From Calditrichaceae bacterium (GTDB taxonomy: Bacteria > Calditrichota > Calditrichia > Calditrichales > Calditrichaceae), in assembly GCA_030592985.1 (NCBI GenBank), contig JAUVIB010000053.1, positions 1-12,919 of the forward strand: a stretch of DNA of 12,919 nt, in the 5' to 3' direction. Shown here one piece after another: positions 6,478 to 12,919 of the stretch. Position 1 is the first letter of the stretch. Each line of letters starts with the position of its first letter. Made by a program: the position numbers and the translations under genes. The notes beneath the pieces are model-generated. The model had not been told where the DNA came from. It worked only from the letters and a program-made list of their open reading frames with translations, and made no database searches.

Positions 6478-8547
6478 AAGTCTTTCCAGACAGAGCAAAT
6501 ACGTAATATCGGAATCTGCGGACATGGAAGTACCGGAAAAACAATGTTGGTTGAAACGTTACTGTATAATTTAAAAGAGACAACCAGGATTGGCAGTATT
6601 GAACAAGGGACAACCACATCAGATTACAATGAAGATGAAATTAAAAGAAATATTTCAATCAATACTTCGCTTTTACATGGCATTTGGCGTGATACTAAAA
6701 TCAATTTAATAGATACACCGGGATATACGGATTTTTTTGGCGAAGTTGTAGGTACAATGCGGGCGGTTGATACAGTGTTTGCAGTTGTCTCTGCATCATC
6801 CGGTGTTGAGGTAGGTACCGAGATGGTATGGAATGAAGCAATTAAAAACAATCTTCCAAGAGTCCTGATTCTTAACAAATTAGATAGAGATAATCTTGAC
6901 TTTGACGCAGCCTATGAAGGATTGGTAGAAAGTTTCGGCCATCAGGTGGTTCTGGCGCAGTTTCCTGTGGAAACAGGGGTTAACTTTGATGGCATAATCG
7001 ATCTGTTTAGAATGAAAATGTTGAAATTTTCAAGTGATGGAAGCGGTAATTTTACGGAAGAAGAGATTCCGGATGAGTTAAAGGATAAAGCAGAAGAACT
7101 CCACATAAAGCTGATAGAATCTGTTGCAGAAAGTGATGACACTTTAATGGAGAAATATTTTGAGGCGGGTACGCTTACAGAAGACGAGTTTCGCGGAGGT
7201 TTTCGTAGAGCTTTTGCCCAAAATGAAGTTTTTCCTGTTTTCTGTACATCGGCGACAGGAAATATTGGTGTAAAACGTCTGTTGGATGTTATTATTAACT
7301 TTGTTCCTGCTCCCAATGAACTTGGTGAGAAGATTGGTGAAGATGAGAAAACAAGAAAAGTGGGTAGTTCCGAACCTTTTTCTGCCTTTATTTTCAAAAC
7401 TCTTTCTGAAATGCATGTGGGTGAACTTTCCTATTATAAAATTTTATCCGGCAAAATGAAGAGTGGAGATGATGTGGTAAATACATCTAACGGCGCTTCA
7501 GAACGAATCGGACAGATTTTTTCCCTTAACGGTAAGAATAAGAAAAATGCGGATGTGATGTATGCAGGAGATATTGGTGCAGTCGTAAAATTAAAAAATA
7601 CACATACTGGTAATACCCTGGCTATTAAGGGTAAAGAGATTATTTACGAGAAGATTGCTTTTCCGGAACCGAGAATTCGTTCAGCCATTAAGCCAAAGGC
7701 AAAAGGGGATGAAGAAAAAATAAGCACCGGGCTTCACATCCTTCATGAGGAAGATCCTACTTTTGTTTACAAACAGGATTCTGAATTAAGACAGACCATT
7801 GTTTCCGGATTGGGTGAGCTTCATTTGGCTATTATATTGACTCGCCTGAAAAGGAAATTCGGGGTAGAGGTTGAAGAGGAAGAGCCAAAAATTCCTTACA
7901 GAGAAACCATAAAGAAGAAAGCGGAAACTCAGGGGAAATATAAAAAACAGTCCGGAGGGCGAGGACAGTATGGTGATTGCCACATAAGATTAGAACCCAT
8001 GAAGCGAGGTGAAAAATTTGAGTTTGTTGACGCAATTGTGGGCGGCGTTATTCCCGGTAAATTTATCCCGGCTGTTGAAAAAGGTGTTGTAGAAACAATG
8101 GAAAAGGGAGTAATTGCCGGGTATCCGGTTGTTGATGTAAGAGTAACGTGTTTTGATGGAAGTTATCATAATGTGGATTCTTCTGAAATGGCATTTAAAA
8201 TGGCCGCTTCTCTTGGATTTAAAAAGGCTTTCGCTAATGCTAATCCGGTTTTGCTGGAACCGATAATGGAAATCGAAGTTCGTGTACCGGAAGAGTATAT
8301 GGGTGATGTGATGGGTGATCTAAGCAGCAGGCGTGGTAAAATTATGGGTATGGATGCTGAGGGTCGTTTCCAGGTGATTAAAGCACAGGTACCATTGGCT
8401 GAACTTTACCGCTATTCGACCACCTTGCGTTCAATGACTCAGGGACGAGGAATCCATTCACGAAAATTCTCTCATTATGAAATGGTACCGTCGGATGTCG
8501 TTGAAAAAATTATAGAACAGGCAAAAAAAGATAAAGAAGAAGAATAG
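6475..8547 (+). CDS. EF-G-like translational GTPase (EF-G-2 type paralogue)
   Basis: The 690-residue length is normal for EF-G. The G domain shows the P-loop GHGSTGKT (16-23), a switch I segment SDYNEDEIKRNISI (49-62), DTPGY (80-84), NKLD (134-137) and TSA (258-260). Domain II runs about 300-390, III 400-475, IV 476-595 (including SGGRGQYGD and YHNVDSSEMAFK) and V 596-690. Canonical EF-G has DTPGHVDF at switch II and this protein has DTPGYTDF, so the His that supports GTP hydrolysis is a Tyr. As I recall, this substitution and the switch I style mark the EF-G-2/FusA2-like group (Thermus EF-G-2, mycobacterial FusA2) rather than housekeeping FusA. The gene is not beside rpsL, rpsG or tuf, which also argues against the main EF-G. 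The role is probably ribosome-associated, perhaps under stress or slow growth; that part is inference. A terminator follows at 8603-8636. Confidence 0.9.
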   Translation: MKSFQTEQIRNIGICGHGSTGKTMLVETLLYNLKETTRIGSIEQGTTTSDYNEDEIKRNISINTSLLHGIWRDTKINLIDTPGYTDFFGEVVGTMRAVDTVFAVVSASSGVEVGTEMVWNEAIKNNLPRVLILNKLDRDNLDFDAAYEGLVESFGHQVVLAQFPVETGVNFDGIIDLFRMKMLKFSSDGSGNFTEEEIPDELKDKAEELHIKLIESVAESDDTLMEKYFEAGTLTEDEFRGGFRRAFAQNEVFPVFCTSATGNIGVKRLLDVIINFVPAPNELGEKIGEDEKTRKVGSSEPFSAFIFKTLSEMHVGELSYYKILSGKMKSGDDVVNTSNGASERIGQIFSLNGKNKKNADVMYAGDIGAVVKLKNTHTGNTLAIKGKEIIYEKIAFPEPRIRSAIKPKAKGDEEKISTGLHILHEEDPTFVYKQDSELRQTIVSGLGELHLAIILTRLKRKFGVEVEEEEPKIPYRETIKKKAETQGKYKKQSGGRGQYGDCHIRLEPMKRGEKFEFVDAIVGGVIPGKFIPAVEKGVVETMEKGVIAGYPVVDVRVTCFDGSYHNVDSSEMAFKMAASLGFKKAFANANPVLLEPIMEIEVRVPEEYMGDVMGDLSSRRGKIMGMDAEGRFQVIKAQVPLAELYRYSTTLRSMTQGRGIHSRKFSHYEMVPSDVVEKIIEQAKKDKEEE

Positions 8548-8561
8548 ATTTCTTTTGTTTT

Positions 8562-8589
8562 TTGTCAGTCTATGGAAAATTAATAAAAT
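8562..8589 (+). promoter_or_regulatory. Candidate promoter upstream of the terminator and HIT gene
   Basis: TTGTCA (8562-8567) and TAAAAT (8584-8589) are spaced by 16 bases, each matching the sigma70 consensus at five of six positions. Transcription would start near 8596, just before the hairpin at 8603, and run into the HIT-hutI-macro cluster only if it passes that hairpin. The region is AT-rich, so this is a candidate only. Confidence 0.4.
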
Positions 8590-8602
8590 AATGATAGTCG
8601 AT

Positions 8603-8636
8603 CAGCCCGGCATCCTATGGTGGCGGGCTGTTTTTT
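8603..8636 (+). terminator. Intrinsic terminator after EF-G-like gene
   Basis: CAGCCCG (8603-8609) pairs perfectly with CGGGCTG (8624-8630) across a 14-base loop, and six Ts follow immediately (8631-8636). This is the clearest terminator in the window. It lies 56 bases after the EF-G-like stop and only 15 bases before the HIT gene start. Confidence 0.85.
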
Positions 8637-8651
8637 GTAAAGGATTACTGT

Positions 8652-9146
8652 ATGAAACAATTATGGGCGCCTTGGAGAATGGTTTATATTCTTGACGAAA
8701 TTAATAATAAAAAGGGGTGCATTTTTTGTGACTTACCGAAAGAAAAAGATGATAAGAAGAATTTAATTGTATTTCGTTCAGAGTATTGTTTTGTAATACT
8801 CAATAAGTATCCTTACAACAATGGCCATGTTCTGATTGCTCCTTATAAACATACTCATGATTTTTCAGATCTCGATGATCAGATCCTATTAGATGTACAA
8901 AAAACGGCTCAGAAAACTATCCGGGTAATGCAAAATGTTATGCATCCTCATGCGGTTAATATGGGAATCAATTTGGGGCGTACCGCAGGAGCCGGGATTG
9001 ATCAGCACCTGCATTATCACGTTGTTCCACGATGGGATGGTGATACCAATTTCATGCCCGTGATTTCGGATACAAAGGTGGTGTCTGAATCTTTGGATGC
9101 TACGAGAGAAAAATTATATGAAGAATTTCAACGTCTTTTCGCTTAA
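8652..9146 (+). CDS. HIT-family nucleotide-binding protein (Ap4A phosphorylase/hydrolase-like)
   Basis: This 164-residue cytoplasmic protein carries the histidine triad HLHYHVV at 119-125. The middle His is the expected nucleophile that forms a nucleotidyl-enzyme intermediate. CIFC at 23-26, together with downstream His residues (HTHDF, 67-71), suggests the structural zinc site seen in some HIT proteins. The N-terminus MKQLWAPWRM resembles the LWxPxRMxYI opening of the bacterial HIT group that includes mycobacterial Ap4A phosphorylase Rv2613c, which also supports ATG at 8652. The RBS is AAAGGA at 8639-8644, placed directly after the terminator T-run. The next gene, hutI, starts 26 bases downstream. 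The reaction may be phosphorolysis or hydrolysis of dinucleoside polyphosphates or nucleoside phosphoramidates; sequence alone does not decide. Confidence 0.88.
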   Translation: MKQLWAPWRMVYILDEINNKKGCIFCDLPKEKDDKKNLIVFRSEYCFVILNKYPYNNGHVLIAPYKHTHDFSDLDDQILLDVQKTAQKTIRVMQNVMHPHAVNMGINLGRTAGAGIDQHLHYHVVPRWDGDTNFMPVISDTKVVSESLDATREKLYEEFQRLFA

Positions 9147-9172
9147 TTATTTAACTTTTATCCGGAGTATAT

Positions 9173-10390
9173 ATGAGCCTATTAATTAAAAATATAACAC
9201 ATTTGTATACTCCTCTACATGGCTTGAAATATGGTCAGCTTAATCATATTACCAATTGTCATCTTTATATAATAAACCAGAAAATTACAAAAATTTCCAA
9301 AGGCAACGATTTCCCCGATGCAGAGATGGTTATTAATGCAAAGGGACAGGTGGTACTTCCCGGTTTTATTGATGCGCATACACATCCAATTTTTTGGATG
9401 ACACGTGAAGGTGAGTTCATCATGCGTATACAAGGCAAAAGCTATGAAGAGATTGCAGCTGCAGGTGGAGGTATACGAAATAGCGTTCGCCGTTTTCGGG
9501 AAGCATCCAAAGAAGATCTAATAGAAGTAACAAAAAAAAGAATCACACGTTTTTTTGAATATGGTACTACCACTATTGAGGCTAAAAGCGGTTATGGCCT
9601 ATCGTTTGATGATGAAATAAAATCACTTGAAATTATCAAAGAGCTAAATAATGAACAAAATCTGGAGATGATATCCACTTTTTTAGGAGCCCACGAAATA
9701 CCGGATGAATATCAGAGTGATAGAGCCGCATATATTAATTTGATCAAAAAGAAAATGATTCCTTATATCGCAAAAAATAATCTTGCCCAATTTTGTGATG
9801 TATTTTGCGAAAAAGGCGTTTATACCGTAGAGGAGAGCCGTGATATATTGAGAACCGCTATGGAATTTGATCTAAAGCCACGTATTCATGCAGATGAGTT
9901 GAATGCTTTTGGGGGTGCGGAGTTAGCAGGAGAACTAAAGGCTGTGACTGCCGATCATCTTGTTCGCACGTCGGATGCCGGGATAAAGGCGATGGCTGAA
10001 AATGGAGTAATTCCTGTTTTATTGCCGGGTACCACTTTTTTTCTGCGTAAGGATCAGTATGCACCGGCTCGTAAAATGATTGATGCAGGCTGCCGACCCG
10101 CAGTGGCGACTGATTTTAATCCCGGAAGCTCTGCCACACAAAATATACAGCTAATGTGGTCTATTGCCTCCCTGAAAATGGGCTTACTGCCGGAAGAGCT
10201 GCTTTGGTCAACCACGCTTATCCCGGCGCAGTCCTTAATGCTGGATAAAAAAATCGGTAGTATTGAAGTGGGAAAACAAGCGGATTTGGTTATTCTCGAT
10301 ATCCCGAATCTGGAATACCTTCCTTATAATTATGGTATGAATAATACGGCTTACACGATTAAAAAAGGTGAAATTGTATATAAACGGTAG
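9173..10390 (+). CDS. hutI: Imidazolonepropionase
   Basis: This enzyme of histidine degradation hydrolyses 4-imidazolone-5-propanoate to N-formimidoyl-L-glutamate in the cytoplasm. The 405-residue length is typical. The amidohydrolase metal set is complete: His69 and His71 (DAHTH), His239 (RIHADE) and Asp314 (ATDFNPGS). Substrate-side motifs are also present: RE at 78-79, AAGGGI (96-101), KSGYG (138-142), GAHE (172-175) and LLPGTTFFLR (283-292). The segment after HTHP reads IFWMTREGEF where many HutI proteins have VFAGxRExEF, so the loop is somewhat divergent but keeps the Arg. GGAG at 9164-9167, five bases before ATG, supports the start. No hutH, hutU, hutG or ftcD gene lies in the window, so the rest of the pathway must be elsewhere or absent. 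It sits 26 bases from genes on both sides, suggesting cotranscription with the HIT and macrodomain genes. Confidence 0.93.
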   Translation: MSLLIKNITHLYTPLHGLKYGQLNHITNCHLYIINQKITKISKGNDFPDAEMVINAKGQVVLPGFIDAHTHPIFWMTREGEFIMRIQGKSYEEIAAAGGGIRNSVRRFREASKEDLIEVTKKRITRFFEYGTTTIEAKSGYGLSFDDEIKSLEIIKELNNEQNLEMISTFLGAHEIPDEYQSDRAAYINLIKKKMIPYIAKNNLAQFCDVFCEKGVYTVEESRDILRTAMEFDLKPRIHADELNAFGGAELAGELKAVTADHLVRTSDAGIKAMAENGVIPVLLPGTTFFLRKDQYAPARKMIDAGCRPAVATDFNPGSSATQNIQLMWSIASLKMGLLPEELLWSTTLIPAQSLMLDKKIGSIEVGKQADLVILDIPNLEYLPYNYGMNNTAYTIKKGEIVYKR

Positions 10391-10416
10391 TTTTTATTTA
10401 TTCTTTTGAAATAGTT

Positions 10417-10950
10417 ATGGAAAAAGATTACAGCAAAAAGTCAGGTAACGGAGTGATTCATATTTTTCAAGGTGATATCACTGATATGAAGGTAGACGCC
10501 ATTGTAAATGCGGCTAACGAGCACTTAATTCTGGGAGCGGGTGTTGCGGGTGCTATTGCGCGTAAGGGCGGACCGTCAATTCAGGAAGAATGTAATCACT
10601 TTGGCGGGACATTCGTAGGGGGCGCCATAATAACCGGAGCCGGAAATTTACCGGCCGAAAAGGTAATCCATGCTGTTGGGCCGAGAATGGGGGAAGGTGA
10701 TGAGGATGAGAAATTAAAAAATGCTGTCATCAATTCCCTTAAATTAGCTGAATATCAAAAAATAGAAAGTATAGCCTTCCCGGCAATCAGTACAGGTATT
10801 TTTGGCTATCCTATAGATAAATGTTCCCGGATAATGATTAAAGAAGCTGTAGAATTTTTAATAAGTAGTCAATATCTTAAAGATATTTTTTTCGTACTTT
10901 GGGATAAACAAGCTTATTCCATATTTCTTAAAACTTTAAAGGAGAGATAA
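10417..10950 (+). CDS. Macrodomain protein (ADP-ribose binding/processing)
   Basis: A single macrodomain fills the 177 residues. GDIT (19-22), VDAIVNAANEHL (26-37), GAGVAGAIARKGG (40-52), VIHAVGP (83-89) and FPAISTGIFGYP (121-132) are the ADP-ribose-binding loops in the expected order. Members bind ADP-ribose, and many remove it from proteins or deacetylate O-acetyl-ADP-ribose. The catalytic-loop Asp of MacroD/YmdB-type enzymes (GGGVDGAI) is Ala here (GAGVAGAI), closer to the archaeal AF1521 pattern, so the activity may differ from MacroD hydrolases. The ATG at 10417 has no clear Shine-Dalgarno, only a weak purine stretch, although 26 bases separate it from the hutI stop; translation may depend on coupling or be weak. 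The RBS of the next gene lies inside this gene's last codons. Family call is strong; substrate is inferred. Confidence 0.92.
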   Translation: MEKDYSKKSGNGVIHIFQGDITDMKVDAIVNAANEHLILGAGVAGAIARKGGPSIQEECNHFGGTFVGGAIITGAGNLPAEKVIHAVGPRMGEGDEDEKLKNAVINSLKLAEYQKIESIAFPAISTGIFGYPIDKCSRIMIKEAVEFLISSQYLKDIFFVLWDKQAYSIFLKTLKER

Positions 10951-10954
10951 CGTT

Positions 10955-11485
10955 ATGAAGTTAAAATTAATGATTCTTGTACTATCAGGTCTTTTGCTTT
11001 TTTCCTGTAATCCCTTAACCATAAAAGCCGATTATGATGTGGATGTGAATTTTTCCGAATATAAAACATATCATTGGGTTAAAGTTAAAAAAAGCAGAAG
11101 TACAAAAAGCTCTATAAACATGAATCCCTTTATCATTAAACGGATACGGAAAATGGTTGAAGCAAATCTTATGACAAAAGGATTGAACTCGATTGAAAGT
11201 AAAAAAAACTCGGATTTACTGCTTGCCCTCTATTTTCATAATAAAAACAAGGTTAATGTATCTCATGTAGGTTATGGTTATGGTCCCTGGTATCGAAGCG
11301 GTGTAGTCGTTAACGAATATAAAGAGGGAACCATGGTGATTGATTTTGTTGATGCAGAAAAAAGAGAGTTGATCTGGCGTGGAATTGCCTCCGGAATAGC
11401 GCATAAGGATGATTATTCTGATGAGGATGTTGAATATATCGTTGGCAGAATATTAAAACAGTTTCCGCCAGCACCGCAGGAATAA
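10955..11485 (+). CDS. DUF4136-family lipoprotein
   Basis: This 176-residue protein has a short lipoprotein signal: MKLKLMILVLSGLLLFSC, with lipobox LFSC at 15-18, so Cys18 should be lipidated. The residue after Cys is Asn, not the Asp inner-membrane retention signal, so outer-membrane sorting is possible. The mature part fits DUF4136: DYDVDVNFSEYKTYHW (26-41), the DLLLALYF strand (87-94), EGTMVIDFVDAEKRELIWRG (124-143) and a terminal RILKQFPP. The family has no established biochemical function. AAAGGAG at 10938-10944 lies inside the end of the macrodomain gene and the two genes are four bases apart, which suggests translational coupling and a shared transcript. Its link to the nucleotide-related genes upstream is unclear. 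Confidence 0.88.
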   Translation: MKLKLMILVLSGLLLFSCNPLTIKADYDVDVNFSEYKTYHWVKVKKSRSTKSSINMNPFIIKRIRKMVEANLMTKGLNSIESKKNSDLLLALYFHNKNKVNVSHVGYGYGPWYRSGVVVNEYKEGTMVIDFVDAEKRELIWRGIASGIAHKDDYSDEDVEYIVGRILKQFPPAPQE

Positions 11486-11594
11486 GTTAATTGATTGGAG
11501 CTTTGGGAATAATGCGGTTCAAACAGGTGTATCAATAATCAATATTTTAATAGCTTCAAATGCTACTAACTAATAATTAATAAGGATGAGTGTA

Positions 11595-12919
11595 ATGGGA
11601 TTCTTTGATCAAGTACTCCGTGTGACAAGGGAATTGGATGTTTTAATGTGGGGACCGGCGATGATAGCGCTGCTTTTTGGTACCGGACTCTATCTAACGT
11701 TTCGTACACGTGGAATTCAGTTCACTAAGTTTATCTATTCCCTAAAGCTTGTTTTTTCTAAAGAAGCCCGTTCGGAAACCGGAAAAGGTGATATCTCACC
11801 TTTCGCAGCTTTAATGACAGCCCTTGCGGCAACAGTTGGTAATGGTAATATTGCCGGTGTGGCCACAGCTATTGCCATTGGTGGACCGGGCGCTCCGGTT
11901 TATATGTGGATTGCCGGAATATTTGGTATGGCCACAAAATATGCTGAAGGTTTTCTTGGCGTTTATTACCGGGAAGTGGCTCCCAATGGCACCATGGCAG
12001 GCGGTCCTATGTATTATGTTAAAAATGGATTGAAAAACAAAAAACTTGGACGTATTCTTGGCGCTGCATTTGCTATATTCAGTACAATTGCCTGTTTAAT
12101 CGGAACGGGGAATATGGCGCAATCCAATTCCATGACTGCTTCTCTCGCCAATACATTTAATAAGTTATTTCATGGGGGGGTTGCCGGACAGCAGGCTCCA
12201 GCCATCTACTATTATATAATTGGTGCGCTTATCGCATTTTTAGTTGGCGTCGTTATCATCGGGGGAATAAAGAAAATAGGACATGTATCCGAAAAATTAG
12301 TTCCGGCCATGATTGCATTTTATGTTTTTTTCGCTTTATGGGTTATTATCGCCAATATTACCCGCGTTCCTGAGGCTTTTATATTAATTTTCCGATCTGC
12401 TTTTGGTTTTCAACCTATGGTTGGCGCTACGGTTGGTTTGGCTATTCAAAACGGCGTAAGCCGCGGCCTTTTATCTAATGAAGCGGGACTTGGCTCGGCG
12501 GCTATTGCCCAGGGGGCGTCGGCTTCGGATGAACCCGCTAAAAATGGCTTAATCGCTATGACCGGTGTATTTATTGATACGATTTTGGTAAATACAATGA
12601 CTACTCTGACGATTGTCCTTACCGGTGCATATATGCAGACTCAGGCATGGCAGGGACTGGGTGCGGCTAATAATATTACCAGCATTCTCGTTACTCAAAA
12701 AGCATTTAATGCCGTAATTCCTTTTGAACTGGGTGGAGTCGTGATAGCCATTGCATCTTTTGTTTTTGGTTATACTACTTTATTAGGCTGGTCGTATTAT
12801 GGTGAAAAAAGTATTGAATATCTTGGTGGTGATAAAGTTATTATGCCCTTTAGATATATATTCATAGCTTTTCTATTTTTTGGAGCTATTGTAACACCTA
12901 TTGCCGGGAGTAGTTTCGA
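11595..12919 (+). CDS. AGCS-family sodium:alanine/glycine symporter (3' partial)
   Basis: The frame from ATG at 11595 stays open for 441 codons to the window end, so the C-terminus is missing (family members are usually about 450-550 residues). It is a multi-pass inner-membrane carrier expected to import alanine or glycine with sodium. Family signatures are TALAATVGNGNIAGVATAIAI (75-95), GGPGAPVYMW with GMATKYAE (96-118), GTMAGGPMYY (132-141) and NGVSRGLLSNEAGLGSAAIAQ (286-306). Hydrophobic spans are obvious around 15-36, 153-171, 204-224, 236-254, 319-344 and 379-398, among others. AAGGA at 11582-11586 precedes the start. The 109-base gap from the DUF4136 gene holds no clear terminator, so cotranscription with the upstream cluster is possible but not shown. 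Substrate choice between alanine, glycine or another small amino acid is not decided by these motifs. Confidence 0.93.
   Translation, partial: MGFFDQVLRVTRELDVLMWGPAMIALLFGTGLYLTFRTRGIQFTKFIYSLKLVFSKEARSETGKGDISPFAALMTALAATVGNGNIAGVATAIAIGGPGAPVYMWIAGIFGMATKYAEGFLGVYYREVAPNGTMAGGPMYYVKNGLKNKKLGRILGAAFAIFSTIACLIGTGNMAQSNSMTASLANTFNKLFHGGVAGQQAPAIYYYIIGALIAFLVGVVIIGGIKKIGHVSEKLVPAMIAFYVFFALWVIIANITRVPEAFILIFRSAFGFQPMVGATVGLAIQNGVSRGLLSNEAGLGSAAIAQGASASDEPAKNGLIAMTGVFIDTILVNTMTTLTIVLTGAYMQTQAWQGLGAANNITSILVTQKAFNAVIPFELGGVVIAIASFVFGYTTLLGWSYYGEKSIEYLGGDKVIMPFRYIFIAFLFFGAIVTPIAGSSF

Noticed and set aside
6942..7397. 151-codon ORF on the minus strand within the EF-G-like gene
   Set aside because: It is entirely antisense to well-conserved EF-G domain coding and is Ser/Leu-rich as expected for a shadow frame.
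9173..10390. A complete hut operon for histidine degradation
   Set aside because: Only hutI is present; no histidine ammonia-lyase, urocanase or formimidoyl-transferase gene lies within the window.
10417..10950. Macrodomain as antitoxin of an ADP-ribosylating toxin (DarTG-like)
   Set aside because: No DarT-like or other ADP-ribosyltransferase gene is adjacent; the neighbours are hutI and a DUF4136 lipoprotein.
11486..11594. Terminator or promoter between the DUF4136 gene and the symporter
   Set aside because: Only a 7-bp ATTGATT/AATCAAT inverted repeat with a long loop and no T-run, and no promoter boxes with proper spacing were found.
1..12919. Defence, phage, CRISPR or transposon system
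   Set aside because: Both strands were read for repeat arrays, transposases, integrases, toxin-antitoxin pairs and phage genes. None was found; all large ORFs are explained by metabolic, translation or transport families.

Overview
The window looks like ordinary chromosome from an AT-rich, Gram-negative-type bacterium. A lipoprotein signal, two probable exported enzymes and AGGAGG-like ribosome binding sites support this. The protein set would fit the Fibrobacterota-Chlorobi-Bacteroidota neighbourhood, for example Calditrichota- or KSB1-like uncultured lineages. It includes an M1/M28/PDZ peptidase, a heparinase II/III-type lyase, an EF-G paralogue, HutI, a DUF4136 lipoprotein and an AGCS symporter. 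That placement is an impression from protein style, not a demonstrated assignment. No rRNA, tRNA, CRISPR array, intact insertion sequence or phage gene was seen.

Layout: (1) 1-3084 (+) is the 3' part of a very large metallopeptidase that joins an M1-like domain, an M28 domain and a PDZ domain in one chain; its N-terminus is outside the window. (2) 3085-3649 is a gene-poor AT-rich gap with a perfect small hairpin and a spaced inverted repeat. (3) 3650-6184 (-) is an exported heparinase II/III-family polysaccharide lyase, convergent with the peptidase. (4) 6185-6474 is a divergent promoter region. (5) 6475-8547 (+) is an EF-G-like translational GTPase starting at TTG, in which the catalytic switch II His is replaced by Tyr. 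A strong intrinsic terminator follows at 8603-8636. (6) 8652-11485 (+) is a tight run of four genes: a HIT-family protein, imidazolonepropionase (hutI), a macrodomain protein and a DUF4136 lipoprotein, with gaps of 26, 26 and 4 bases. (7) 11595-12919 (+) is an AGCS-family sodium:amino-acid symporter cut by the window end.

The genes probably do not form one pathway. The peptidase, hutI (histidine degradation) and symporter would fit a peptide- and amino-acid-scavenging lifestyle, and the lyase adds polysaccharide breakdown. The HIT and macrodomain proteins both act on nucleotide-type ligands (dinucleoside polyphosphates or nucleoside phosphoramidates, and ADP-ribose) and may share an operon with hutI. 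No defence, mobile or biosynthetic system was recognised. The most unusual item is the M1-M28-PDZ fusion, whose M1 active site is itself atypical.
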